Below the pieces are notes generated by a model, which saw only the letters and a list, made by a program, of their open reading frames with translations, did no database searches and was not told where the DNA came from. The position numbers and the translations under genes are program-made. From IMG/VR virus record IMGVR_UViG_3300025057_000023, positions 1-36,542 of that record: a DNA stretch of 36,542 nt. The stretch is one strand, 5' to 3'. Positions within the stretch are counted from its first letter, which is position 1; the number at the start of each line of letters is the position of its first letter. Below, piece after piece: positions 24,811 through 32,208 of the stretch. This DNA comes from a virus.

Positions 24811-25051
24811 ATCGTTGTATAATATATTTTCTAATCTTATTGGGTATCTTGCTAAACATTAAAGGTATTACTATTGATACTGGGTTAAAAGTAACCAAGT
24901 AAAACAATACACATACCCAAAAGCTTATACAAAATTGACAATTAAATGGCTTAATGTTAGGCAAAATCTTCTTATCTATCCATACATAAAACGTATTATA
25001 CAATATAAATGTTAAACCTAACCCTGTTATCAGTACTTCTATGCTATTCAT
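24794..25051 (-). CDS. Small multi-span membrane protein (DUF1360-like), holin candidate
   Basis: The protein has 85 residues. Hydrophobic segments lie at about 3-22 (SIEVLITGLGLTFILYNTFY), 39-56 (CQFCISFWVCVLFYLVTF) and 57-68. The motif CQFCISFW resembles the CPxCxxFW signature of DUF1360 membrane proteins. The C-terminus is basic (KIRKYIIQRYEARK). The genome has no other obvious holin among the late genes, so this or the 32-residue peptide beside it is a candidate; no direct evidence. Confidence 0.55.
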   Translation of the reverse strand: MNSIEVLITGLGLTFILYNTFYVWIDKKILPNIKPFNCQFCISFWVCVLFYLVTFNPVSIVIPLMFSKIPNKIRKYIIQRYEARK

Positions 25052-25485
25052 CTCAGCTTGTTTAATGCTTGTTTAACATTCTTTGATACTGTTTGTCTAG
25101 TTACACCTAAACGTTCTGCTATGTGGCTAAATTTACCCACCTCATCTAGGTACACTTCTATCCAAAGTTTCTCTATTTCTGTTAAACTGCTATTCTCAAT
25201 CTTTCTAATATACTCTATTGGTTCTGTTTGTTGGTTGCTTACTTCTTCATGTTGCAACCCTTCACAGTATTCTACCGTTGGTCTTTGCTTTCTTTTGCGA
25301 TCAATAAACAGATTTTTAGCAACGATAAACACCCAGCCCATAAACTTAGAATCACTTTCTTTTAAGATGTAGGGGTTATCCATCAGCTTTAATATAGTAT
25401 CATGCGCTAAATCTTGGTAATTATCCTTATCAATCACTAAACAAGTATCTACTATTTGCTGGTATAACCTTTCAATCTTTTGCAC
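25048..25485 (-). CDS. Sigma-70 family (ECF-like) RNA polymerase sigma factor
   Basis: The protein has 145 residues and starts at a GTG. Region 2 is visible at about 20-68: NYQDLAHDTILKLMDNP, then FMGWVFIVAKNLFIDRKRKQ. Region 4 is at about 100-145: LTEIEKLWIEVYLDEVGK, then HIAERLGVTRQTVSKNVKQA, a helix-turn-helix. There is no region 1 or 3, so it is of ECF size. It would direct host RNA polymerase to phage promoters, most likely the late genes, at whose head it is encoded. It overlaps the upstream sugar gene by 34 bases. Confidence 0.8.
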   Translation of the reverse strand: MQKIERLYQQIVDTCLVIDKDNYQDLAHDTILKLMDNPYILKESDSKFMGWVFIVAKNLFIDRKRKQRPTVEYCEGLQHEEVSNQQTEPIEYIRKIENSSLTEIEKLWIEVYLDEVGKFSHIAERLGVTRQTVSKNVKQALNKLR

Positions 25486-26099
25486 TCTAGTATTCTGTTC
25501 ATTAATTCTATCTGCTCTACCTGCTCGCTGTTTCTGTATCTGCTAAATATACTATTTTTTACTGGTATATCTACTATCCATGCTGCTTTTTTTTCAGGTA
25601 GTACTATCCTTTTGTCTTGCTTCCATGCTTCCAAACTAAACACCAAATCACTCATGCACTTGTAAGGGCTTGCAGCTATATCAACAGGCTCAAAATAATC
25701 TGTTCTAAATGCTGTTACACCTGTACCACCTACATCTAAATCTACCTTTCTATTCTCTTGAAAAAATCTGTACCCTTCATGATCTGCACCATAGTATTTT
25801 TTTCTACCTTCTTTTAATACCCTACCATGCCATGAGATGATACATTTATGTTTTTCTATCTCTTGTATGGTTCTTTCTACATAATCACTAGGATATAATA
25901 TATCATCATCACAAGTAAAGTAATATACAGGCTCGCTAAAAACACCCAGCAAAATAAATTTCCCATTATCTGTTAAGTCTATTTGTTTACTGTTATCATA
26001 AATATGAACTACATCCACTTGTTTAATAATGGATTTAACAGCAGCTTTTAATTCTTTCTTTCTATCTCCTGTTGTGGCGAATACTGCTACCTTTTTCAT
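25452..26099 (-). CDS. Glycosyltransferase, GT-A fold
   Basis: The protein has 215 residues. It opens with a nucleotide-binding strand (MKKVAVFATTGDRKKELKAA). The metal-binding motif is TCDDDILYP (DDD at 64-66), followed by ISWHGRVLKEGRKKYYGADH and a likely acceptor region near GGTGVTAFRTDYFEP. It is one of four sugar genes in a row and overlaps the next gene by four bases. It would add a sugar to an unknown acceptor. Confidence 0.7.
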   Translation of the reverse strand: MKKVAVFATTGDRKKELKAAVKSIIKQVDVVHIYDNSKQIDLTDNGKFILLGVFSEPVYYFTCDDDILYPSDYVERTIQEIEKHKCIISWHGRVLKEGRKKYYGADHEGYRFFQENRKVDLDVGGTGVTAFRTDYFEPVDIAASPYKCMSDLVFSLEAWKQDKRIVLPEKKAAWIVDIPVKNSIFSRYRNSEQVEQIELMNRILECKRLKGYTSK

Positions 26100-26722
26100 A
26101 TCTCTATCAATCCTTTTATCTTGTGTAGTGGTGTTAATCCTTCACCATCTTTAACATCACATAAAAACAAACCATTCTCTTGAAGTGAAGTTACTTTTAC
26201 TTTAGCATTATTTTCTTTAACTACCTTCCAGCTCATACCATCTAAACCATTATCTCTTGATGTTGGGAATAGATTATAGTTTATTCTTTCTAGAAAGTCT
26301 TTAGAATATACTTTTCCCGCGCCTGCTGGTTCACCTTTTCGGCTACACTCATAACCTGACCAGTAATAAAAACTACCCTCTTGTTCAAAGTAAATGTCTT
26401 TAAATGCTAATAGATCATACTTAGGTGCTTCTTGTTTAACATAGTGTAAAAAATCACTGTTAAAGTAATCATCTGAACCTAACATAATAACATAGTCAAA
26501 GTCTATATCTTTTAACATCTGTACTCCATAGTTCCATTTATTACTTAGTGGTTTATTCTCATGATAAAAAGTCTTATCTACACCCATACCTTTAAGCAGT
26601 AAACCATCTTCTACATTAGAAAATACAGCCACAGTTTCTATATTGTTTATTCTTAGGCATCTTTTTACTGTTTCATGCCTGCCATGTACACAAGTTAAAA
26701 CTATTACTTTCGGTTGTTCCAT
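26096..26722 (-). CDS. Glycosyltransferase-like protein
   Basis: The protein has 208 residues. The start MEQPKVIVLTCVHGRHETVK is a GT-A-type first strand. VIMLGSDDYFNSDFLHYVKQ holds a DxD-like site (SDD, 83-85), and TSRDNGLDGMSWKVV near residue 155 may bind the acceptor. It overlaps the acetyltransferase gene upstream by 19 bases and the next glycosyltransferase by four. Substrates cannot be read from the sequence. Confidence 0.65.
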   Translation of the reverse strand: MEQPKVIVLTCVHGRHETVKRCLRINNIETVAVFSNVEDGLLLKGMGVDKTFYHENKPLSNKWNYGVQMLKDIDFDYVIMLGSDDYFNSDFLHYVKQEAPKYDLLAFKDIYFEQEGSFYYWSGYECSRKGEPAGAGKVYSKDFLERINYNLFPTSRDNGLDGMSWKVVKENNAKVKVTSLQENGLFLCDVKDGEGLTPLHKIKGLIEI

Positions 26723-27195
26723 CTTAAAAAATATGCAGGACTACCCACTAATACAGAATTATTATACATCTTTGTTTTCTTTGTTATGGTTGCATTCATA
26801 CCTATCATACAATCTCTAAGTACAATAACCCTTTGATGTATTGAACAACCCATGCCTAAATTAGTATTTTCACCTATAACACAATGCCCGCCTATACTTG
26901 CATGAGGTGAGACAGTTACACCATCTTCTAAAATAGCATCATGCCCTACATGAGTTTGCTTCATTAGAAAACAGTTTTGACCTATCACAGTATCTCTTAC
27001 AGTTCCAGCATCTATAGTACAAGCACCATTTATAATAGTACCTGATTTAATAATAACACCGTATTCTGGTTTACTACCCCAATGCCCTTTAGATTCTGCT
27101 GGCGCTCCTATGATACAATTTGCACCAATGTACACATCTTCTTCTAATGTTACACAATCATAGATAACTGCTGTAGGATGAATAAAACTAGGCAT
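26704..27195 (-). CDS. Left-handed beta-helix acyltransferase (LpxA/hexapeptide type)
   Basis: The protein has 163 residues built of hexapeptide repeats from the start (IHPTAVIYDCVTLEEDVYIG, then CIIG, VIIKSGTIINGACTID). KQTHVGHDAILEDG carries the catalytic-type His (H82 or H85), as in LpxA HVAHD. The C-terminus has the usual VLVGSPAYFLR end. It probably acylates, most likely acetylates, a nucleotide sugar used by the flanking glycosyltransferases. Confidence 0.8.
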   Translation of the reverse strand: MPSFIHPTAVIYDCVTLEEDVYIGANCIIGAPAESKGHWGSKPEYGVIIKSGTIINGACTIDAGTVRDTVIGQNCFLMKQTHVGHDAILEDGVTVSPHASIGGHCVIGENTNLGMGCSIHQRVIVLRDCMIGMNATITKKTKMYNNSVLVGSPAYFLRWNNRK

Positions 27196-27799
27196 ATCTG
27201 TTTTGGATTTCTTTTATTATCTGTTTTCTTTTGTCTTGGTATTCTGTTGTCATGTTTCCTATACTCTTTTGATCTCTATGCTGTCTTAAAGTGTATGTAA
27301 CCTCATCTAAGAACCCTAAACTGTAACCCTTACTAAGTAGGTTTAAATGAAAATCATACTCTTCTGCTGTGGTTAGTGTTTCATCAAATAGTAATGAATC
27401 AAATATACTACTGTTATACATGGTAGTACCACCGCAAATAGTATTTACTTTAAGCATCTCTTGTAATGTTGTAGCTGGGTTAGTTAGGTTGTATGGTTTG
27501 GTTGTGCCGTTCTTGTATAGCCTTTTACCTCTTGAATGTATAAAGTCATAATCTGAATGTAGTAAACATCTAACCCTATTCTCTAAACTATCTGCAGGTA
27601 ATAAATCATCTTCAGCTAGGTAACAAATATAATCACCCACCGCCTGCTTAACAGCTTGGTTAAAATTATAGCCTACTGTTTTACTAGATTGACTTAATAT
27701 TATCTCATAGTTTTTATAGGTTTGTCTTTCAATAGATTCTAAAGCTGCTTGGAGATAACCCCTATCTTTGTTGTATGGAATAATAACACTTACTAGCAT
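27188..27799 (-). CDS. Family 2 glycosyltransferase
   Basis: I chose the ATG at 27799-27797 (203 residues, MLVSVIIPYNKDRGYLQAAL); a TTG one codon upstream also exists. The protein shows the standard GT2 N-terminus, LESIERQTYKNYEIILSQSS, and the DxD-like site LAEDDLLP (near 63-70). Later come GGTTMYNSSIFDS and an EEYDFHLNLLSKGY motif, the usual ED-type catalytic base region. It is the first gene of the sugar cassette and of the late operon. Confidence 0.8.
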   Translation of the reverse strand: MLVSVIIPYNKDRGYLQAALESIERQTYKNYEIILSQSSKTVGYNFNQAVKQAVGDYICYLAEDDLLPADSLENRVRCLLHSDYDFIHSRGKRLYKNGTTKPYNLTNPATTLQEMLKVNTICGGTTMYNSSIFDSLLFDETLTTAEEYDFHLNLLSKGYSLGFLDEVTYTLRQHRDQKSIGNMTTEYQDKRKQIIKEIQNRYA

Positions 27800-27800
27800 C

Positions 27801-27812
27801 AAACGTTTTTAA
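27801..27812 (-). promoter_or_regulatory. AAACGTTT palindrome directly before the first late gene
   Basis: The plus strand reads AAACGTTTTTAA, so the minus strand reads TTAAAAACGTTT, just before the ATG at 27799. It shares the core of the recurrent late motif but in the opposite orientation to the other copies. Confidence 0.3.
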
Positions 27813-27844
27813 AAGAAAAAAGGGTGCTAAAACCTAAACACCCT
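27811..27844 (-). terminator. Intrinsic terminator at the head of the late region
   Basis: The minus strand forms AGGGTG (27844-27839), a 12-nt loop and CACCCT (27826-27821), followed by TTTTTCTTTT. It would stop leftward transcripts that cross antisense through the lysis genes, or act as an attenuator in the late leader. Confidence 0.7.
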
Positions 27845-27924
27845 CTTATATTGTAACAACTAAAAATCAAAAGTATGAAAAACTAAATGACTGGTTTTAA
27901 TTGCTTGCAATATAATAAAAAAAT

Positions 27925-28302
27925 ATGAAACTAACAGAAAATTTTTATAAATCTGAATTTGATTGTAATGATGGTTCAGATATGCCAGAAGAAGTATTAA
28001 GCAATATTAAAGAACTTGCTAAAAACTTACAAGTACTTAGAGACAATTTAAAGCTACCTATATCAATTAATTCAGGTTACAGATCACCAGAATATAATAA
28101 GAAGATAGGGGGGGTTAAAAACAGCCAGCACATTAAAGGTATGGCAGCAGATATTAGAGTTAGTTCAATGTCTCCCCAGATAGTACACAAGATAATTTTA
28201 AATCTAATTGCAGATGGTAAAATGAAAGAAGGTGGTTTAGGGCTTTACAATTCATTTGTACATTATGATATTAGAGGTACTAAAGCTAGATGGAATGGTT
28301 AG
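27925..28302 (+). CDS. Endolysin, M15-family peptidase
   Basis: The protein has 125 residues with the M15 zinc-peptidase pattern: INSGYRSPEYNKKIGG (50-63), NSQHIKGMAADI with His69 and Asp76 as zinc ligands, and SFVHYDIRG with His113. M15_3 enzymes cut peptide cross-bridges of the cell wall (D-Ala-D-Ala or L-Ala-D-Glu). It has no signal peptide, so release should need a holin. It is one of only two genes on the plus strand and overlaps the spanin gene by eight bases. A G7 run at about 28106-28112 lies inside the gene. Confidence 0.88.
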   Translation: MKLTENFYKSEFDCNDGSDMPEEVLSNIKELAKNLQVLRDNLKLPISINSGYRSPEYNKKIGGVKNSQHIKGMAADIRVSSMSPQIVHKIILNLIADGKMKEGGLGLYNSFVHYDIRGTKARWNG

Positions 28303-28702
28303 GATATTATTTTTGTTATTGGTCTTAACCTCATGTAGTGCTAAATGGCATCTGAATAAGGCTATTAAAAAAGATCCCTCTTTACTTGTTGGGGATACTA
28401 TTACTGTTCTTGATACTTTTGAAGTAGTTACTGATAAAGTTAAGCATGATACAATTTTTAAAGCCAGCAAAGATACAGTTATTTTAAAGAAAGACAAGCT
28501 AACTATTAAACATTATTACCATAGGGATAGTGTTTATCTGTATGGTGAGTGTGATGCTGATACTATTATTAAACCTTATGAGGTTAAAGTGCCTTATGAA
28601 AAGGTGGTGTACAAAGAAAAAATTAAATGGGGGTGGTATTCGTTTCTTCTATTCTGTGGTGTAATTATCTGGAATGTACTAAAGAAACATAACATAATGT
28701 AA
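28295..28702 (+). CDS. Probable unimolecular spanin (lipoprotein with C-terminal membrane span)
   Basis: I chose the ATG at 28295 (135 residues); an in-frame ATG at 28256 lies inside the endolysin gene and would hide the signal peptide. The start MVRILFLLLVLTSCSAKW is a lipoprotein signal with lipobox LTSC (Cys14). The middle is charged and strand rich (DTITVLDTFEVVTDKVKHDT). The end has one membrane helix (WGWYSFLLFCGVIIWNVLKK, about 110-129). An outer-membrane lipid anchor plus an inner-membrane span in one protein is the definition of a u-spanin, which fuses the two membranes in the last step of lysis. Confidence 0.75.
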   Translation: MVRILFLLLVLTSCSAKWHLNKAIKKDPSLLVGDTITVLDTFEVVTDKVKHDTIFKASKDTVILKKDKLTIKHYYHRDSVYLYGECDADTIIKPYEVKVPYEKVVYKEKIKWGWYSFLLFCGVIIWNVLKKHNIM

Positions 28703-28743
28703 AAAGAGGGCTGGGTGTCTTTCTCTGTACTCCCAATGCCCTC
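28701..28743 (-). terminator. Terminator closing the early operon
   Basis: The minus strand forms GAGGGC (28743-28738) with GCCCTC (28711-28706), extended inside by TGGG/CCCA, then TTTTT (28705-28701). It lies downstream of the MazG gene and directly at the convergent end of the lysis genes. Confidence 0.75.
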
Positions 28744-28766
28744 GACACTACTATCATCAAATATAG

Positions 28767-29039
28767 TTAATTTTTTGATCTCTTAAAGTTTTTATCTATC
28801 TTTTTTTTCATCTCTGTTTCTATGTCTATTTCATAATGAAATGCCATATTTAAACAGGTTAAAATAACATCTGATAGTTCTTCTTTTAGTTTGTCAAAGT
28901 CTCTTATGCTTTCACTCACTTCTTCTAGCTCTGCAACTTCTTCATAAATCTTATCTATAAAATCTGTTAGAGTTGTAGAAGGGGTGATTAAACCCCTATC
29001 TACTATGCTCTGGTAATTGTCTTTAATTAACTTTTTCAT
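28767..29039 (-). CDS. MazG-like nucleotide pyrophosphohydrolase
   Basis: The protein has 90 residues with the MazG signature: DKIYEEVAELEEV (EExxE, 33-37), then KLKEELSDVILTCLNMAFHY (ExxD, 54-57) and a final helix ETEMKKKIDKNFKRSK. These enzymes hydrolyse nucleoside triphosphates, and phage versions may affect dNTP pools or ppGpp alarm signalling. It is the last gene of the early operon before the terminator. Confidence 0.85.
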   Translation of the reverse strand: MKKLIKDNYQSIVDRGLITPSTTLTDFIDKIYEEVAELEEVSESIRDFDKLKEELSDVILTCLNMAFHYEIDIETEMKKKIDKNFKRSKN

Positions 29040-29175
29040 GCTTTATATTTATGTCATCTACAATGTATAGATATCTGTTAAAATCATTTTTACCTTGATC
29101 TATTGCTTTTTTTCTGGTGGTTGCTTTTATAAAAAAAGTATTGCCAGCCATATCTTTTAACTTAAACTTTTTCAT
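29023..29175 (-). CDS. Short early ORF of 50 residues
   Basis: Translating from the ATG at 29175-29173 gives MKKFKLKDMAGNTFFIKATT, then RKKAIDQGKNDFNRYLYIVD and a short basic end. It overlaps the MazG gene by 17 bases and begins just after the stop of the methyltransferase gene (29177). The strand-helix-strand pattern suggests a small folded domain. Function unknown. Confidence 0.55.
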   Translation of the reverse strand: MKKFKLKDMAGNTFFIKATTRKKAIDQGKNDFNRYLYIVDDINIKHEKVN

Positions 29176-29176
29176 A

Positions 29177-31372
29177 TTAGAATAGTGTTAGTTCTGCATT
29201 TTCTTCTACTGCTGCTTTATGGTTTGCAGCATTTAAATTAAAATAGCTTTCTTTTAGTTCTATACTTATTGACTTTCTACCATTTTTTAATGATGCAAAG
29301 CCCTCTGAACCAATACCTCCAAATGGGCTTAATACAGTTTCACCCTCATTAGAATACAAATGTAGTATTCTTTCAATGGTATCTAACTGTAATGGACAAA
29401 TATGCTTCTCATCATTACCATCTCTAGCGGATCTATATTGCAATGTTCTTGAATAATCAATATCATACCAAACAGGGCTAGCATACTTTTGCCACAAATC
29501 AACAGGCAAATAATCTCTTTCACTTGAATCAGTATCTTGATGTGTTATAGGTGTTTCATTTTCTCCTTCGTTTCTAAAGAATAAAATATAATCAGGAATA
29601 CCCACTCTAGACATTACAGAATCCTTTTTAATTGTTTTGTGCAGTAATCCAAGCGCCTTAGTTCTTTGCATTTCTGTTACTGGATTCTTCCATATTGTAG
29701 TTCTTGCATGATAAATAAAACCTTCCTCTTTAAACCAATCAACCAACATACCACTAAAATCTCTTAAACCTATAAATCCTTCTTTACCTTTTTGAATAGG
29801 TAAATCCATACAATGTACAGCGCATATTCTACCTGACTTTAATACTCTTTTTAATTCTGGTATTAAATATCTAAAGTGGTTTTTAAATTGTTCATAATCC
29901 GATACATTACCCATATCCTCTGATTTATCAGAATAAACATAAAGCTCTGCAAATGGAGGGCTAAAAACAACTAAATCAGCTTCATTATCTTTTACCTTTT
30001 TAATCTCTTGTACACAATCACCATTAAACAATTTATAATCTTCTGTTATTACTTGTTTAGATTTAACTTCTGCATTTTTATTTGCTTTATAATCTGTGTT
30101 TGCTGAATACTTACTCATTTCTTGTATCATTTCTTTATGCTTTTTTTCTTTTTGTATAATTGATTTTCTAACATTAACCTGTGATTCAGGTACTAATAAA
30201 TGTACTTTAACTTTGTTTTTTTGTCCGAACCTATAACATCTTCTAACAGCTTGATAAAATGCTTCAAACTTAAAATCATATGAAGTAAACACCATGTTAA
30301 AACATTGCTGGTAGTTCATTCCAAAACTTGCTATACTTGTTTTAGTTATTAGTGTTTTAAATTCTTTCTTAGCAAATCCATTTAAATTTTTTGCTTTTAC
30401 TTCTGGTTTATCAGATCCTTGTACATTGATAGAATCTGTTAAAACCTTATTTAATTGATTAGCTTCATCATTCTTTAATGTCCAAACTATCCACTGCTCT
30501 TTTGAATTATTTACAAGATTACAAGTTTTATCTATTCTTAATTCAAATGATCTTTTTAAATCCTTGTGTAGGTCAGTAGCACTAACAGCAACATCACCAA
30601 ATAAAGTATTGGTATTGTTTTCTACTTTTATTTTATGCTCTATAAACTCAATCTCAGGTAAATCATAACCATCAGAATAGAATCCTAATGTTTTTGGATT
30701 GTCTAGTGATATTGACCATGTGCAAACATACTTCCAAAAATCATCTTTAGCGTGTTTTCTTAATCTCCATTTTGAAGTTTCACCGCCATCATGAACAAAG
30801 AACATAGCCAACATTTCTAGATAACTCATAGCACCTAAAAATTCAGAATGCTGCCCTAGTTCCATGTGATCATTAGGTGATGGTGTAGCAGTACAAGCAA
30901 GCTTATAGGGTGTTTGGTTAAATGTATCAATTATTAATCTTGATAACTTGCCATCCCTACCTTTTAAAATAGAACTTTCATCTAATACCACACCAGAATA
31001 ATGTGAAGTATTTATGTTTTTTAGTTGGTCATAGTTTGTTATTTGAACCATGCATTCAGGATGATTTGTATCACTAACCTCAATCCCAAACTTAGATCCT
31101 TCCATTTTAGTTTGTTCTACTACTGCCAATGGTGCTAATATTAAAACTGGTTTAGATGTTTCTATTGCAACCTGCTCAGCCCAACTTAACTGCATTAGTG
31201 TTTTACCTAAACCACAATCAGCAAACACAGCAAACCTACCCTTTCTTAGGGCTATTTTTACAATGTGCTTTTGAAAGTCAAATAGATGGCTGTTTAGCTC
31301 GGATTCTTTTACATCAAATCCAGAACTAATAAATGTCTTTTCCTTAGTCTTTAGGAAATCTTCATAATTCAT
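29177..31372 (-). CDS. SNF2-type helicase fused to a DNA N4/N6 methyltransferase
   Basis: The protein has 731 residues. The helicase half (1-400) has Walker A CGLGKTLM (53-60), motif II DESS (131-134), motif III TATPSPND (161-168) and motif VI AVRRCYRFGQ (375-384). The second half is a methyltransferase of permuted (beta-class) order: catalytic SPPF (471-474) after VVF, and the AdoMet-binding SPFGGIGSEG (682-691) plus SIELKESYF near the end. SPPF/SPPY is typical of N4-cytosine and some N6-adenine enzymes. No restriction nuclease is fused. It may methylate phage DNA against host restriction, with the motor translocating on DNA. It lies between the NinG and MazG genes. Confidence 0.85.
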   Translation of the reverse strand: MNYEDFLKTKEKTFISSGFDVKESELNSHLFDFQKHIVKIALRKGRFAVFADCGLGKTLMQLSWAEQVAIETSKPVLILAPLAVVEQTKMEGSKFGIEVSDTNHPECMVQITNYDQLKNINTSHYSGVVLDESSILKGRDGKLSRLIIDTFNQTPYKLACTATPSPNDHMELGQHSEFLGAMSYLEMLAMFFVHDGGETSKWRLRKHAKDDFWKYVCTWSISLDNPKTLGFYSDGYDLPEIEFIEHKIKVENNTNTLFGDVAVSATDLHKDLKRSFELRIDKTCNLVNNSKEQWIVWTLKNDEANQLNKVLTDSINVQGSDKPEVKAKNLNGFAKKEFKTLITKTSIASFGMNYQQCFNMVFTSYDFKFEAFYQAVRRCYRFGQKNKVKVHLLVPESQVNVRKSIIQKEKKHKEMIQEMSKYSANTDYKANKNAEVKSKQVITEDYKLFNGDCVQEIKKVKDNEADLVVFSPPFAELYVYSDKSEDMGNVSDYEQFKNHFRYLIPELKRVLKSGRICAVHCMDLPIQKGKEGFIGLRDFSGMLVDWFKEEGFIYHARTTIWKNPVTEMQRTKALGLLHKTIKKDSVMSRVGIPDYILFFRNEGENETPITHQDTDSSERDYLPVDLWQKYASPVWYDIDYSRTLQYRSARDGNDEKHICPLQLDTIERILHLYSNEGETVLSPFGGIGSEGFASLKNGRKSISIELKESYFNLNAANHKAAVEENAELTLF

Positions 31373-31394
31373 AACTTTAATTTTAAATGTTTAT

Positions 31395-31407
31395 CAAATG
31401 TAATACA
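31395..31407 (-). promoter_or_regulatory. TACATTTG box and GTAATACA word before the methyltransferase gene
   Basis: The minus strand has TACATTTG (31402-31395), a TAnnTTTG -7 box 23 bases upstream of the ATG at 31372. It overlaps the plus-strand word TGTAATACA (31399-31407). No clear -33 box is visible. It resembles the site at 3453-3484. Confidence 0.45.
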
Positions 31408-31408
31408 A

Positions 31409-31927
31409 TTATTTGTTTTTAAGCAAATCTTTATAGTATTTTTTTAAATCTTTTATCTGATCCACTGTGTACTTCTTTGGTTGGTGGTCGCTTTCAAGCC
31501 ATTCAACTTTATCTAAACCTATCTTTTTTACTAACCTTTTTCTGTATTCTATTAGGTTACCACTTAGATACTGGTTGCAGTGTACACATTGAGGGTAAAC
31601 ATTGAACGGTTCAAACCTCAACTCTGGACAACTACCTACACTTCTATAATGCCCTGCATCATATTTTCTACCTCTTAAATCAGTGCCACAACTTATGCAG
31701 GTTGGTTCTTTGGTTTCTCTTATCCATTTATTGAATATGGCTTGAAGTTCTTTTAGGTGGTCTGTTCTAGTTTTTAGATCGTCTTTAAGTACTTTCTTTT
31801 TTTGTTTCCAGCTTTTAGATTTTTCTTTTTTAGAATATTCATAAGAGCAGGCAACTGAGCAAACCATTTGAACGCTGTTGTATTTTGGTTCAAACTTCTT
31901 TCTGCATATCTTACAGGTTCTGGGCAT
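31409..31927 (-). CDS. ninG: NinG-like recombination endonuclease (HNH/Rap type)
   Basis: The protein has 172 residues. The N-terminal zinc motif is CKICRKKF, with CSVACSYE completing it (Cys5, Cys8, Cys23, Cys27). A coiled linker follows, then EPTCISCGTDLRGRKYDAGH (His93) and NVYPQCVHCNQYLSGNLIEY (Cys114, Cys117), as in lambda NinG (Rap). Rap cuts branched DNA at Holliday junctions. The neighbourhood of replication and repair genes fits. The resemblance along the whole length is good. Confidence 0.85.
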   Translation of the reverse strand: MPRTCKICRKKFEPKYNSVQMVCSVACSYEYSKKEKSKSWKQKKKVLKDDLKTRTDHLKELQAIFNKWIRETKEPTCISCGTDLRGRKYDAGHYRSVGSCPELRFEPFNVYPQCVHCNQYLSGNLIEYRKRLVKKIGLDKVEWLESDHQPKKYTVDQIKDLKKYYKDLLKNK

Positions 31928-31942
31928 ATCTATTTATTTTGG

Positions 31943-32020
31943 AAGGCTAATTAAAACTAGCCTTAACAGTAGATAAAATTCATGCTTCGCACAAAATAAT
32001 TTTATCATGGTGTTATCTAC
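31943..32020. repeat. Inverted-repeat boundary of the G+C-richer cassette, left
   Basis: AAGGCTA and TAGCCTT form a seven-pair hairpin (31943-31964). Next to it GTAGATAA (31969-31976) pairs with TTATCTAC (32013-32020), and inside GATAAAATT can pair with AATTTTATC. The direct repeat AACAGTAGATAA starts at 31965. The stop codon of the helix-turn-helix gene (TAG, 32019-32017) lies within the outer arm. The nested arms ending in AAC/GTT are reminiscent of integron attC sites. Confidence 0.5.
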
Positions 32021-32208
32021 AATTTTTGCTCTGCCCACCCATACCGTTCCAAAACAGGCTTTAGCTTTTGTTTGTGCTGTTCGTTAAGTTCCCTTCTTCC
32101 GGTTACATAATGGTCAAGCGTTTTAACAGGAATCCCTGCCTCACGCTCCAAACAACGAAGCGAAAGGCAAGGTCTTTCTTTTAACCAATTAATAAGAACC
32201 ATTTCCAT
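32017..32208 (-). CDS. Small helix-turn-helix DNA-binding protein in the inserted cassette
   Basis: The 63-residue protein begins MEMVLINWLKERPCLSLRCL. A helix-turn-helix spans about 14-43 (LSLRCLEREAGIPVKTLDHY, then VTGRRELNEQHKQKLKPVLE), of the small Xre-like kind. An ATG two codons later is also possible. The G+C content and codon choice are clearly higher than in flanking genes, indicating transfer. It overlaps the upstream gene by 20 bases and probably represses the shared promoter at 32459-32490, in which an inverted repeat is visible. Confidence 0.65.
   Translation of the reverse strand: MEMVLINWLKERPCLSLRCLEREAGIPVKTLDHYVTGRRELNEQHKQKLKPVLERYGWAEQKL

Noticed and set aside
24712-25051. 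Definite holin assignment for the late membrane proteins
   Set aside because: Topology fits, but the Cys motif resembles DUF1360 and the genes are far from the endolysin, so they are listed only as candidates.
28100-28115. G7 run in the endolysin gene as a phase-variation switch
   Set aside because: It is a single short run inside an intact, conserved catalytic region. A sequencing-sensitive tract is as likely as a biological switch.
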